In this document: in pieces, positions 8,991 to 22,871 of the stretch
Layout: each line of letters starts with the position of its first letter
How positions within the stretch are numbered: position 1 is the stretch's first letter
From: Nevskiaceae bacterium
GTDB taxonomy: Bacteria > Pseudomonadota > Gammaproteobacteria > Nevskiales > Nevskiaceae
NCBI GenBank assembly: GCA_004298465.1
Contig: SCRT01000001.1
Location: forward strand, 124,001 to 188,000
DNA: 64,000 nucleotides
Direction: 5' to 3'
The notes under the pieces: model-generated
The model's database searches: none
Seen by the model: only the letters and a program-made list of their open reading frames with translations
What the model was told of the DNA's origin: nothing
Translations under genes and position numbers: made by a program

Positions 8991-9543
8991 TAGAAAATTC
9001 AATGCCGACTTTCGATAGCACACCCTTCACGTTGCACGAGCGCAGAAGCATGAGCCAAACTCCAGCACGGTAGGCCGTGGTCGGCCATACCCGCAATCCC
9101 TGTGCCATCACTCATCTTGGCTGGCGTACCAGGTGCCCGTTCCCCCGTAATCCACCCGCATGCGGCCATCTCCCAGCGCCGAGGTGGTTCCGCTACATTT
9201 TTTGTCGGCGGTTTCCTCGGTAGGTTCTGACTTCAACCGTTTTGGGATTACCGCCGCATCCATGGTTTGACGACGACCGGGTGAGCCCGGAGCTTGGGAT
9301 CTTTCCATACAGTTGCGGCGGAGATCAAAGACGATCCGATCGGTGTTACCCGCCGAGATCGGATTGATCGACGCCTGCTCCGGGGCGGGTACGAAGCAGC
9401 CGTATAGAACGCAGAGTGCGGCTTGTAGACCGGCAAGGAGGCCGTTACCGTACCTCCGGATTGGCTGCGGTCAAAGGGGATTGACGAGTTGCTGATCGAT
9501 CTGTTCAGCCCGTATCCGGCGGGCCAGTGAAGATGAGGCCTTG
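8991..9543. other. Intergenic region with degenerate coding debris
   Basis: About 550 bp without an intact gene. The plus frame 9429-9530 (ending AVTVPPDWLRSKGI...IDLFSPYPAGQ, stop) reads like the 3' end of a lost gene. Its bases 9495-9514 match bases 8580-8599 of the upstream flavoprotein gene at 19 of 20 positions (IDLFSPY in both). The rest shows no homology that I recognise. The promoter of the following LuxR-type regulator should lie here, but no clear hexamers were found. Confidence 0.4.
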
Positions 9544-12291
9544 ATGATCACATTTGCCACGACGCGGACCACCAAGCTGATTCCGCCCACTCGGCATAGC
9601 GGCGAGATCGAGCGACCGCATCTAAGCTCGCGGATCAAACACGTCCTGGGGCAGAGATTGCTGCTCGTTTGCGCGCCGGCCGGCTACGGCAAAACCAGCC
9701 TGCTGGGTCAGGAATTCACGCAACTGAGGGATTCCGGACGCCATGTTGGCTGGATCAGCCTGGACGAAAGTGATAAGGATCTCAGCTGTTTCGTGTCATA
9801 CCTCATCGAGACAGTCCGTGGGACTGGCTTGCGTTTAGGCCAGACGATCGCTCCGCTGCTGGACGCACATGTGGCGCTGCCACCCGACGGCTTGAAAACC
9901 ACGCTGCTGAATGAGCTGTCGACACTGGACGAGGATCTTTTTCTATTTCTGGACGACTACCACCTGGTCACCGACGCGGAAATCAGGGATTTGGTGAATT
10001 CGATCCTGTTGTCGCCGATTGGCCGGATTCACTTTCTGATTGCCACCCGGATGCGGAACGAACTGCCGGTCAGCCGGCTGCGCGCGCTTGGCCAGCTCCA
10101 TGAGCTGGCGGCCCCGGACCTGATGTTTTCCGAAACCGAGGTTGCCGAGTTCGTCGGCAAGGTGAGCGGCGTGCAGTTGACCCACGATCAGGTGCTCCAG
10201 TTGCGCGAAAGAACCGAAGGCTGGGCCGCGATCCTGCAGATGGCTGGTGTAGCGCTTGGTGGCGTTGGTGACGTGGACCAGTTTCTTGACCATTTTTCGG
10301 GCGAGCATGAGAGTATCAGCGATTTTCTCAGCGAGGAAGTATTCCAGCGGCAGTCCGTTGACCTGCAGAATTTTCTGATGGTGACGTCGCTCCTGGAGCG
10401 CTTCTGCAGTAGTTTGACCGATGCATTGATGGAACGTCGTGATGGTCGGCGCATGATCGATGAAATCGAGCGGCGCAACTTGCCGATGTTCTCGCTGGAT
10501 CCGGAGCGCCATTGGTATCGCTACCACCATCTGTTCTCGGATTTTTTGCGCAGACGTCTAGGAGATAGGCACCCTGAGCGGATCTCCAGCTATCACCGTC
10601 GTGCATCCGCGTGGCTTGCGGAGCATGAATTGATGATCGATGCCATTGAGCATGCGTTCCGTGCGTTCGAGGTAGAGCGGGCGGGCGAGTTGCTCGATCT
10701 GGTTTGCGGCGATTTGTTTGCGGCGGGCCAGACTGCGACCCTCATGTCACTCTCATCGCGACTTCCGCTACGTTTGTTGCATAGCCTTCCCCGGCTGCAG
10801 TTGGAGCTTGCTTGGCACAACGAGTTGTCCTGGAAGTTCCCCAAGGCCGGGACGGCACTGAAACACGTACGAGCGGCGCTAGACGAGCGCGCGCGAGCCA
10901 CGAACGGTGCATATGATCCGGACACGGCGTTCCTGGAAACCAAGTTTGCGCATCGGGTGATGATGTTGGCATTGTTGTCGGACGATATTCCGACGACGGC
11001 GGAACTCGCGCAGCAGTGGCTGCGGAATGACCGGACGCAGGATCCATTCATGTGCGCGTCAGCCGGTTCCGCAGTCATGCTTGCGCATCGGGAGATGTTC
11101 CGTTGCGAAGGTGTGGCGACTTCGACACGAATGCTGCATGACCGCTTCATTGAAGGGGGCGCTTACTACGGGATCGTCTTCCACGAGTCCATTGCGGGCG
11201 CGACGTTTTTCGCGCGGGGCGACCTCGTGCATGCACGAGAAGCCTACGAGACGGCGCTCCAGACCGCGATCGAGCTGCAGGGAGAACGGTCGGCGCTGTA
11301 CAACATGCCGGCGCTAATGCTCGCGGAATTGTATTACGAGCAGAACCGGATTCAGCCTGCTGAGGATGCATTGGCTCAACGCGACATCACGTCGGAACTG
11401 GGTTTTGTTGACAATCTCATCGCGGGATTCCTGACGTCCGCACGCCTGCTTGTGCTGCGCGGCCGAGCCATGGAAGCGGAGACGGTACTCGAAGAGGGGG
11501 ACTGGTTGGCGAGACGGTATCGATTCCAGCGCATGCACATGAACCTTCTCGACGAACGCGTTCGTCTGTATCTTCTGAGTGGCCGCTTGGAGGAAGCACA
11601 GGCTTTGGTGGGCGCGAGCCCGCTGTGCGGGCCGATTCATGCGCCACCAGACCCTCGCGAAGGCGCCACCACGATAGATCAGCTGTTCGCCATGGTAGTC
11701 GGGCGATTGATGATCGCTGCCGGAGAAGCCCAGGGCGCGGCCAAACAGCTCCAGCCCTGGTTCGAGTTCACCGTGCAGCGTCACGTCTATCGGGCGGCGA
11801 TTCGTGTGGGAGTTTTGCTGGCTCATGCGCAGGCCAGAGCTGGCGACCGCCGGGCTGCGCAGCGCGTGCTGATTGAATGCCTGCGAATTGGAGAACCTGG
11901 ATGGTTCGTGCGCTCGTTCGTCGACGAGGGACACGAGCTTTTGACCCTGCTCCGAGAACTGGAAACCACGCCGACACAACGTGGCGCAGCGTTTTCGCCG
12001 GAGTATCTGCGGGCAATTCTCGGTGCCAGCGAAGACCCGGATCAGGTCGATCGTGCGCGGCAGGCGTCGCCGGACTCTTCGGGCATCGCCAATCAGGAAT
12101 TGCTGAGTCAGCGTGAAATCCAGATTCTGACCCTCGCGGCCCGCGGCAATCAAAATCGTGACATCGCGGCGTTGCTGTGCCTGACCGAGAGCACGGTCAA
12201 ATGGTATTGGCAACGTATTTTCGACAAGCTTGACGTTCGGCGCAGGCCTGATGCGATCAAACGCGCGCGGCACAACCAGTGGATTGCTTGA
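9544..12291 (+). CDS. AlkS/MalT-type LuxR-family ATP-dependent activator
   Basis: A 915-residue LAL-type regulator (MalT/AlkS architecture). It has a Walker A motif (CAPAGYGKTS, about residues 44-52), a Walker B-like FLFLDDYHL near 140, a long TPR-like helical middle region (about 370-780), and a C-terminal LuxR HTH (LLSQREIQILTLAARG, STVKWYWQRIFDKLDVRRR, about 850-905). Such proteins bind an inducer and ATP, oligomerise and activate catabolic promoters; AlkS does this for alkane degradation. ATG 9544 follows an in-frame TTG at 9541. A decayed C-terminal copy lies about 1.4 kb downstream beyond the Rieske oxygenase gene. The target genes and inducer cannot be read from sequence; the Rieske gene is the nearest candidate. 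Confidence 0.88.
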   Translation: MITFATTRTTKLIPPTRHSGEIERPHLSSRIKHVLGQRLLLVCAPAGYGKTSLLGQEFTQLRDSGRHVGWISLDESDKDLSCFVSYLIETVRGTGLRLGQTIAPLLDAHVALPPDGLKTTLLNELSTLDEDLFLFLDDYHLVTDAEIRDLVNSILLSPIGRIHFLIATRMRNELPVSRLRALGQLHELAAPDLMFSETEVAEFVGKVSGVQLTHDQVLQLRERTEGWAAILQMAGVALGGVGDVDQFLDHFSGEHESISDFLSEEVFQRQSVDLQNFLMVTSLLERFCSSLTDALMERRDGRRMIDEIERRNLPMFSLDPERHWYRYHHLFSDFLRRRLGDRHPERISSYHRRASAWLAEHELMIDAIEHAFRAFEVERAGELLDLVCGDLFAAGQTATLMSLSSRLPLRLLHSLPRLQLELAWHNELSWKFPKAGTALKHVRAALDERARATNGAYDPDTAFLETKFAHRVMMLALLSDDIPTTAELAQQWLRNDRTQDPFMCASAGSAVMLAHREMFRCEGVATSTRMLHDRFIEGGAYYGIVFHESIAGATFFARGDLVHAREAYETALQTAIELQGERSALYNMPALMLAELYYEQNRIQPAEDALAQRDITSELGFVDNLIAGFLTSARLLVLRGRAMEAETVLEEGDWLARRYRFQRMHMNLLDERVRLYLLSGRLEEAQALVGASPLCGPIHAPPDPREGATTIDQLFAMVVGRLMIAAGEAQGAAKQLQPWFEFTVQRHVYRAAIRVGVLLAHAQARAGDRRAAQRVLIECLRIGEPGWFVRSFVDEGHELLTLLRELETTPTQRGAAFSPEYLRAILGASEDPDQVDRARQASPDSSGIANQELLSQREIQILTLAARGNQNRDIAALLCLTESTVKWYWQRIFDKLDVRRRPDAIKRARHNQWIA

Positions 12292-12370
12292 GCCGCGTTT
12301 AGCCCAGCGAGCAGTGCTACCGCCGCATCGCGGCCTATTGAGCGAGCGACTTTCGGTCGTTTCGGGCATT

Positions 12371-12393
12371 TCCATCCTTTTCGATGGGTGATT
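12371..12393 (+). repeat. 23-bp repeat with internal dyad, copy A
   Basis: The 23 bases beginning TCCATCCTTTTCGATGGGTG recur exactly at 18952-18974. The core CCATC-N5/6-GATGG is an inverted repeat. This copy lies 109 bp upstream of the Rieske oxygenase start, downstream of the regulator stop. It may be a regulator site or a relic of an insertion junction. Confidence 0.65.
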
Positions 12394-12502
12394 CTTTTGT
12401 AACGCGCGCTTACCTTGATATCCACGGCGAAGGCCGGAGATCGGTGTCGTGGCGGATTGAGTTCAGCGACGCGAAAGAACAAATTAATACTGGAGAATGG
12501 AA

Positions 12503-13573
12503 ATGGCCGAGATATTCCTGAAAAATGCGTGGTATTGCGCAGGTTGGAACCACGAGTTTCATCAAGGTGCAGGTGCTGTTATAGCGCGCAAGATCGCTGG
12601 CGAACGCCTGGTGCTTTATCGCACGCGGACGGGTCATGTCGTCGCATTTCAGGATCGCTGTCCGCACCGTCAGGCGGCGCTGTCTCTCGGGCGCAAGGAA
12701 GGCGATTCACTGCGCTGCATGTATCACGGTTTGAAATTCAACAGTGAAGGGATCTGCGAGGAAATTCCCGGGCAGGACAATATCCCGACTGACTGTCGCG
12801 TACGCACTTATCCGGTGATTGAGAAAAACAGTTGGGTTTGGGTGTGGATGGGAGATCCAGCTCAAGCAGACCCGGGTCTGATCTGCTTCTCGGTGGGGCC
12901 GGAGAATCCAAACTGGAACATGAAGATTTCCAAGATGCACGTCGAGACCAATTACTTATGGGAAATCGAGAATCTTGCCGATCTTTCCCACATTGCTTGG
13001 GTGCATAACGACACGGTAGGTGGCGATCTGGCTTTCAGCCGGATCAAGCCCAAACATACGACTACGGCACGCGGCACCCATACGTCGTTTTGGGTTTATT
13101 CACATAGGCCACTGGGCGCGATACGACATCTGTTTCCAGAAGATGCCAGAATCGATAGCAATTGGGAAATCGACCAGACTGTGCCCTGTAATTGGAATAT
13201 GCGTGTGCGGTTTTTTACCCCCGGTACCGAGACCGAAGGACCGTCAAATGGTGAATTGATGGCGGATACGTGGACCTGCCAGTCTGTAACGCCCTGTGAT
13301 GATGACTCAGTGGATTATTACTATTCGTGGGGTGCAGACAATGCGAGTGAGGCTCGAATGCCGGGGTTGAGCGATTTGCTGGGCGGGACACTGGACATCG
13401 CGTTCAACGAAGACAAGGTCATGCTCGAAGCTCAGCACCTCCGTCGCAAGGAGATGCCCGACTTCAAGATGACCCGCATTCTCCACGATGCCGGGCCGAG
13501 CATGATACTTCGGGTGTTGAATACCCTGATCAAGAAAGAAAACGAGATACGACCGGTACTAGAGCCCGCTTGA
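12503..13573 (+). CDS. Rieske non-heme iron oxygenase, alpha subunit (VanA-like)
   Basis: A 356-residue Rieske oxygenase of the vanillate O-demethylase/PobA-like type. The [2Fe-2S] ligands are Cys53-x-His55 and Cys72-x2-His75 (CPH, CMYH). The mononuclear iron site is in ENLADLSHIAWVH (His163, His168, with Asp160 as bridge); the carboxylate ligand lies further on. Two ATGs are close; 12503 is preferred because TGGAG (12491-12495) is correctly spaced for it and too close to 12497. No VanB-type reductase is adjacent, so electrons may come from another reductase. Location between an intact and a decayed AlkS/MalT regulator suggests regulator-oxygenase pairing. The substrate is unknown, probably a methoxylated or carboxylated aromatic. 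Confidence 0.85.
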   Translation: MAEIFLKNAWYCAGWNHEFHQGAGAVIARKIAGERLVLYRTRTGHVVAFQDRCPHRQAALSLGRKEGDSLRCMYHGLKFNSEGICEEIPGQDNIPTDCRVRTYPVIEKNSWVWVWMGDPAQADPGLICFSVGPENPNWNMKISKMHVETNYLWEIENLADLSHIAWVHNDTVGGDLAFSRIKPKHTTTARGTHTSFWVYSHRPLGAIRHLFPEDARIDSNWEIDQTVPCNWNMRVRFFTPGTETEGPSNGELMADTWTCQSVTPCDDDSVDYYYSWGADNASEARMPGLSDLLGGTLDIAFNEDKVMLEAQHLRRKEMPDFKMTRILHDAGPSMILRVLNTLIKKENEIRPVLEPA

Positions 13574-13735
13574 TCGCCACCACCGTTTTGCGCCGTTTCC
13601 ACGCCTGTTCGGTGTGTGGTCGTCGTGGAAGCTGCGCAGAGCCGTGGGGCGAATTGGGCCAACGCGCTTGGTTTGGCCGGAATTCGACCGATAGCTGGCA
13701 GCTTCTAGTATTTCCACGGGTCGGACATCGTATGA

Positions 13736-18431
<4,696 letters not shown>

Positions 18432-18443
18432 AGCTTCCTCTGA

Positions 18444-18457
18444 CCGGGTTTGCCCGG
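18444..18457 (+). terminator. Short hairpin after the response regulator
   Basis: CCGGG-TTTG-CCCGG forms a perfect 5-bp stem 12 nt after the stop codon. There is no T tract after it, so it is at best a weak or rho-assisted terminator. Confidence 0.3.
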
Positions 18458-18489
18458 CAATATCCGCCCCTCTCATGGCCGAAGTCATG

Positions 18490-18935
18490 GGCTCCAGGTT
18501 GGTCTTTGCTGGCCGAACTGCGTCGGGCTGGGGGCCGTTGTCGGTGCGGATCTCGATGGGGGTGTGTAGCCGCGGAAGCACGTGGCTTGATCCAGAACGC
18601 AGATGACGTACTTGCCGCGCCGCAGATGCCGTGATCAATGACGATGTCGACGCGCTCGTGGGTGGAGCCATCGGCGTGGGGCAGGCCCCGGAGCTTGTGG
18701 CCGCTGACCAGATCGGTGGATACGAAAAATCCATGCGCCATGCCGCGTTGGGCATCGAGGCCAGTACCAAGGGCTGGCGCAGCCCGGTGGACACCGCCTT
18801 CCGCCGTCGGCAGCAGACGGCCAGGCTGGCTTCGCGGTACAGCCAGTAGACGCGTTGGTGGTTGACGGCGGAAAACTCCAAGTGCAGCAGGTCATAGAGG
18901 CGGTGACACCTGATGCGCCGCCGTGCCCGAGCCAG
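18490..18935 (-). mobile_element. Remnant of a second IS3-family transposase orfB
   Basis: Minus-strand translation shows RRRIRCHRLYDLLHLEFSAV, NHQRVYWLYREASLAV, PNAAWRMDF, then in a shifted frame STDLVSGHKLRGL and VIDHGI, then IEIRTDNGP in the first frame. These are the conserved blocks of IS3-family OrfB (RRFGYRRL, VNHKRVYRLYREAGL, WSMDFVSD, IRTDNGPE). At least two frameshifts interrupt it, and the C-terminal DDE part is missing. It differs in sequence from the remnant at 8820-8990, so it comes from another IS. Confidence 0.8.
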
Positions 18936-18951
18936 TCCTCGGCAGTTGAAA

Positions 18952-18974
18952 TCCATCCTTTTCGATGGGTGATT
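18952..18974 (+). repeat. 23-bp repeat with internal dyad, copy B
   Basis: Exact copy of the element at 12371-12393 (begins TCCATCCTTTTCGATGGGTG). It sits immediately beyond the 5' limit of the minus-strand IS3 remnant and about 410 bp before the alcohol dehydrogenase gene. Confidence 0.65.
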
Positions 18975-19386
18975 TTCCGGTGTTGCTTCCAGACAATCGA
19001 TGCATGGAAGGGCGAACCGTCTTGCGAATGGTTCGGCTGTCATGCCGTCATTCCTTGCGTGTTCAATCGTACTGCAAGGGATGCACTTCTTGGGGGGAAG
19101 GTCGCTTGGGAATGTGTGCCGCAATTTCTTGGGGGCTGCCCGTGGATAAACCAAAGGATAATTGTTGGTGCCGGATACGGCATGTAAGGTTGTCGCACAT
19201 AGGGCCAGTAGAGGAGACCCGCGACATGGGCATTGCAGGCATGCGCCAGGGATTATTGCGCGACATCGATTGTCCCGCTGCGGTCTGTTCGCCCGACGCG
19301 TGCCGGTTTGCAGATAATGCTTTCCAGGGGGATTCAGTTCAATCGTTTTTCCTGAGACTCGCCATTAAAAATGATCGAGTTTCTCC
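18975..19386. other. Non-coding region before the alcohol dehydrogenase
   Basis: About 410 bp with no convincing gene on either strand and more A+T than its surroundings. It presumably carries the promoter of the alcohol dehydrogenase, but no strong promoter hexamers, operator or hairpin stand out. Confidence 0.4.
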
Positions 19387-20448
19387 ATGAAAGCCGCCAT
19401 CTATTTCGGCCCCGGTGACATTAGGTGCACCAACATCGCAGATGTAGCCCTGCATAATGACCACGACATGCTGGTCAAGGTGACGGCCACCTCGATCTGC
19501 GGCTCCGATCTGCATATCTACCGCGGCGCCCTTGATCCGATCATGGACAAGGGGCACTCGCAGACAGGGCATGAACTGATTGGCGAAGTGCTTGAAGTGG
19601 GCAAGTCCGTAGACCGGTTTCGGCCCAAGGACCGGATCAGTATGGGTTACTCGGTGTCTTGCGGGCACTGCTACATGTGCCAGGCCGGACAGACTGCCCA
19701 TTGCGAAGCCACCCATAAGGCTGTATATGGATTTGGTGTGCCGTTTGGCAATCTAAATGGTACGCACGCCGAGGCGTTGGTGATTCCATACGCGGATCAG
19801 AACGCGATGAAAATACCGGCAACGGTTGGTGATCTGGCGGCAATCACCCTTTCATGCAACCTGCCAACGGCCGTGATTGCGAACCAGCTTGCGGCGATTG
19901 AGCCGGGTGAGCGCGTGGCGCTGATCGGCTGCGGCCCGACCGGGCTGATGACCCTGGACGTCGCGCTCCTCAAGGGGCCGGCGACAGTCGTGGCGCTGGA
20001 TAAGCTCGATGATCGCCTCGCTGTGGCGCGCAGCAAGGGCGCGGTGGGGATCAACGTCAATTTGGAAAGCTGGAAAGAACAGGCGCTGGAGATAACCGAA
20101 GGGCGGTGGTTCGACAAGGTTATCGAGGTCGTCGGTTCCGGTGAAGCCTTGCAGATAGCGCTTGATCTTGTGCGGCCTGGTGGGGTCATTGCTGCGATGG
20201 GGGTATTTTGCGAGACGAACTTCAACCTCAATCTCGCGGATGTTTTTTTGCGCGATATCACGCTGCACATGCAGGGTTTCGCCAATGTGCAACCGGCCAT
20301 GTGGGAAAGTCTGCGGTTGCTGGAGTCTGGAATTATCCACCCGCAGGAATATTTTACCCATACGTTCGCATTGTCCGGTATAGATAAGGCATTCGCCACA
20401 TTTCACAAAAAGAGTGATGGGGCAATGAAGGTAAGTATTCTCCCATGA
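19387..20448 (+). CDS. Zinc-dependent medium-chain alcohol dehydrogenase
   Basis: A 353-residue MDR-superfamily NAD(P)-dependent alcohol dehydrogenase. The catalytic zinc ligands appear in SICGSDLH (Cys38) and GHE (His62, Glu63). The structural zinc lobe is CGHCYMCQAGQTAHC. The cofactor site is ALIGCGPTGL. This is full length for the tetrameric bacterial class. It lies directly upstream of the toluene monooxygenase genes in the same direction but is separated from them by a promoter element, so it may be transcribed separately. It could oxidise an aryl alcohol made by the monooxygenases (for example benzyl alcohol or 2-phenylethanol), which is inference. Confidence 0.88.
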   Translation: MKAAIYFGPGDIRCTNIADVALHNDHDMLVKVTATSICGSDLHIYRGALDPIMDKGHSQTGHELIGEVLEVGKSVDRFRPKDRISMGYSVSCGHCYMCQAGQTAHCEATHKAVYGFGVPFGNLNGTHAEALVIPYADQNAMKIPATVGDLAAITLSCNLPTAVIANQLAAIEPGERVALIGCGPTGLMTLDVALLKGPATVVALDKLDDRLAVARSKGAVGINVNLESWKEQALEITEGRWFDKVIEVVGSGEALQIALDLVRPGGVIAAMGVFCETNFNLNLADVFLRDITLHMQGFANVQPAMWESLRLLESGIIHPQEYFTHTFALSGIDKAFATFHKKSDGAMKVSILP

Positions 20449-20530
20449 TGTTCGCGGCAGATGTTGTCCCGCCTCTTCAGTTGGGGGCGTTATGGTTACC
20501 GGAGGAGATACTGGCGTAATTTGTGGAAAT

Positions 20531-20548
20531 ATCTGGACCATTTACAAA
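20531..20548 (+). promoter_or_regulatory. tmo promoter element shared with styA
   Basis: ATCTGGACCATTTACAAA differs from the styA element at 3903-3920 by three transitions and ends exactly 61 nt before the start codon, as it does at styA. TTTACA inside it is a good -35 (5 of 6), but no good -10 follows at 16-18 nt, which is typical of an activator-dependent promoter. ATGGTT (20492-20497) further upstream may be an inverted second half-site. Confidence 0.6.
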
Positions 20549-20609
20549 CAGGCTTTTTGTGGATTTGGTGTACCCAACAGGATTTTTGATTACTGTAGGA
20601 GAAATAGTT

Positions 20610-22112
20610 ATGGCAATGCTTGAGAGAATGGATTGGTACGATTTGGCGCGCACCACGAATTGGACGCCGAAATACGTCCAGGAAGATGAATTATTTCCCC
20701 CCGAGCTTTCGGGTTCGATGGGTATCACCCTTGAGAAGTGGGAATCCTATGACGAACCTTTCAAACAGAGCTATCCGGAGTATGTGAACATCCAGCGTCA
20801 AAAGGACGCAGGAGCCTATTCCGTCAAGGCCGCGCTGGAGCGTTCCAAGCTCTACGAAAACGCTGACCCGGGCTGGATCAGCGTGTTGGCATCACATTAC
20901 GGTGCCATTGCGCGTCAGGAATACCACGCGTCCCTGTCGGAGGCGCGCATGGCGCGGTTCGGCAAGGCACCGGGCCAGCGCAATATGGCGACGCTCGGCA
21001 TGATGGATGAGATCCGCCACGGCCAGATTCAGTTGTTCTTCGCGCACGAGCATGTTTCGAAGAACCGCCAGTTCGACTGGGCGCACAAAGCGATGGACAC
21101 CAACGAGTGGGCCGCAATCGCTGCACGGCACATGTTTGACGACATCTTTGCTTGCCGGAGTGCGACCGAGATCGCACTGATGCTGACTTTCGCGTTCGAG
21201 ACCGGTTTCACGAACATGCAGTTCCTGGGTCTTGCGGCAGATGCTGCGCAGGCGGGTGACTGGACGTTCTCAAGCCTGATTTCGAGTATCCAGACAGACG
21301 AGGCTCGCCATGCGCAGATCGGTGGGCCGATGATTCCAATCCTGATCGCGAACGGCAAGAAGGCCGAAGCGCAGAAATTCATCGATATAGCCCTGTGGCG
21401 GAGCTGGAAACTGTTCTCCGTACTCACCGGGCCGATCATGGATTACTACACCCCGCTGAAGGACCGCAAGCAGTCGTTCAAGGAGTTCATGCACGAGTGG
21501 ATCGTCAAGCAGTTCGAGCGGTCGTTGATCGAGGTGGGGCTGGAAAGGCCGTGGTACTGGGATCAGTTGCTTGATGAGATCGATTGGCAGCACCACGGCA
21601 TGCATATCGGCACGTGGTTCTGGCGGTCAACGATCTGGTGGAACTCCGCAGCTGGTGTCACGCCTGAAGAGCGCGCCTGGCTTGAAGAGAAATACCCGGG
21701 GTGGAACGAGACTTTCGGGACGGTCTGGGACGTCATCACCGAAAACGTTGTCGAGGGCCGCATGGAGCAGACCTATCCGGAGACGCTGCCGGTGATCTGC
21801 AATATGTGCCAGCTCCCGATCAATGCCACGCCGGGCCCGGCATGGCGTGCCCGCGATGTTCCACTCATTCACAACAACCGCCGTTACCACTTCTGCTCCG
21901 AAGTCTGCAAATGGGTGTTCGAGCAGGAGCCGTCGCGCTATGAAGGTCATCAGACGCTGGTTGACCGCTTCCTCGCGGGGCAGGTACAGCCGATGGATCT
22001 TGGCGGTGCGCTGAAATACATGGGCCTCGCCCCGGGCGAAATAGGCGACGACGCCCATCAATATGCGTGGGCCGACGCGGCCCGTGCCGAACGCATCAAG
22101 AAGGCCGGCTGA
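20610..22112 (+). CDS. tmoA: Toluene/benzene monooxygenase hydroxylase alpha subunit
   Basis: A 500-residue diiron hydroxylase of the bacterial multicomponent monooxygenase family, the same length as TmoA of toluene 4-monooxygenase. The iron ligands fall at the family positions: Glu104, Glu134 and His137 (DEIRH), Glu197 (FETGF), Glu231 and His234 (DEARH), with Thr201 and Gln228 also conserved. A C-terminal CNMCQLP...FCSEVC zinc-like site is present, as in TmoA homologues. ATG 20610 has GGAG eight bases upstream; a GTG at 20523 in the same frame is less likely because the shared promoter element would then lie inside the gene. The active-site position that controls regiospecificity in T4MO (Gly103) is Gln here. 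It heads a six-gene operon. Confidence 0.96.
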   Translation: MAMLERMDWYDLARTTNWTPKYVQEDELFPPELSGSMGITLEKWESYDEPFKQSYPEYVNIQRQKDAGAYSVKAALERSKLYENADPGWISVLASHYGAIARQEYHASLSEARMARFGKAPGQRNMATLGMMDEIRHGQIQLFFAHEHVSKNRQFDWAHKAMDTNEWAAIAARHMFDDIFACRSATEIALMLTFAFETGFTNMQFLGLAADAAQAGDWTFSSLISSIQTDEARHAQIGGPMIPILIANGKKAEAQKFIDIALWRSWKLFSVLTGPIMDYYTPLKDRKQSFKEFMHEWIVKQFERSLIEVGLERPWYWDQLLDEIDWQHHGMHIGTWFWRSTIWWNSAAGVTPEERAWLEEKYPGWNETFGTVWDVITENVVEGRMEQTYPETLPVICNMCQLPINATPGPAWRARDVPLIHNNRRYHFCSEVCKWVFEQEPSRYEGHQTLVDRFLAGQVQPMDLGGALKYMGLAPGEIGDDAHQYAWADAARAERIKKAG

Positions 22113-22188
22113 AATCTAGGTTGTGAAGGTCCTGGTGCCGATGGCTCGGTGCCGGGTTCGATAAAGCGAATCCAAGGGAGGTTCGACA

Positions 22189-22461
22189 GTGGCGCTTTTC
22201 CCATTGACATCAAATTTCGAGGGGGATTTCGTCCTCCAGCTCATCGCCATAGATACCGAAAACACGATGGATCAAGTTGCGGCGACAGCCGCACATCACT
22301 CGGTGAATCGGCGAGTCGCCGATCGTCCAGGACAGGGTCTCCGCGTGCGTCGGCAGGGTGACAAGAAGCCTTTTCCGCGAACCATGAAAGTCAGTGAATC
22401 AGGCCTCGAGCCCATGGAATGCATTGAAGTGGTCTGGGAAGCTCCGGCGGCTATTCACTGA
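22189..22461 (+). CDS. tmoB: Toluene monooxygenase hydroxylase gamma subunit
   Basis: A 90-residue small hydroxylase subunit matching TmoB (FPLTSNFEGDFVLQLIAID, MDQVAATAAHHSVNRRVA, FPRTMKVSESGLEPMECIEV). It packs against the alpha subunit in the (alpha-beta-gamma)2 hydroxylase and has no cofactor. The start is GTG 22189 with GGGAGG at 22176-22181. It carries a few extra residues at the C-terminus and in the RQGDKK loop compared with T4MO TmoB (84 residues). Confidence 0.93.
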   Translation: MALFPLTSNFEGDFVLQLIAIDTENTMDQVAATAAHHSVNRRVADRPGQGLRVRRQGDKKPFPRTMKVSESGLEPMECIEVVWEAPAAIH

Positions 22462-22482
22462 CCCGGAAGCAGGGGCGAACTC

Positions 22483-22818
22483 ATGGCATTTGAGAAATTG
22501 TGCGAGCTGGATGACCTCTGGGAAGGGGAGATGGAATCCTTCGAGATCAGAGGCGTGGAAATCCTTGTGGTCTGGCCTACCGATGGCGAAATCATTGCCT
22601 ATCAGGGGTTGTGCCCACATCAGGATATTCCTTTGGCGGAAGGCAAGTTCGACGGCAAGACACTCATCTGCCGGGCTCATTCGTGGACATTCGATGGCTG
22701 CTCGGGGGTGGGCATAAATCCATCTGATTGCTGTCTCGCCAGATATCCGATAAAGGTTGTAGGAAACGATGTTCTGGTGGATATCGATGGAGTCAAGCCG
22801 ATGTTCGCGCACAGTTAG
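22483..22818 (+). CDS. tmoC: Toluene monooxygenase Rieske ferredoxin
   Basis: A 111-residue Rieske [2Fe-2S] ferredoxin that carries electrons from the reductase to the diiron hydroxylase. Ligands are Cys44-x-His46 (CPHQ) and Cys63-x2-His66 (CRAH), one residue from the T4MOC positions, followed by the usual SWTFD. It lies 21 bp after tmoB in the standard operon order. Confidence 0.94.
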   Translation: MAFEKLCELDDLWEGEMESFEIRGVEILVVWPTDGEIIAYQGLCPHQDIPLAEGKFDGKTLICRAHSWTFDGCSGVGINPSDCCLARYPIKVVGNDVLVDIDGVKPMFAHS

Positions 22819-22871
22819 TTTTGTGAATATCAGTAGTTCTGCTGCCTTGAAGAATTCGGAGTTCATGGTTC

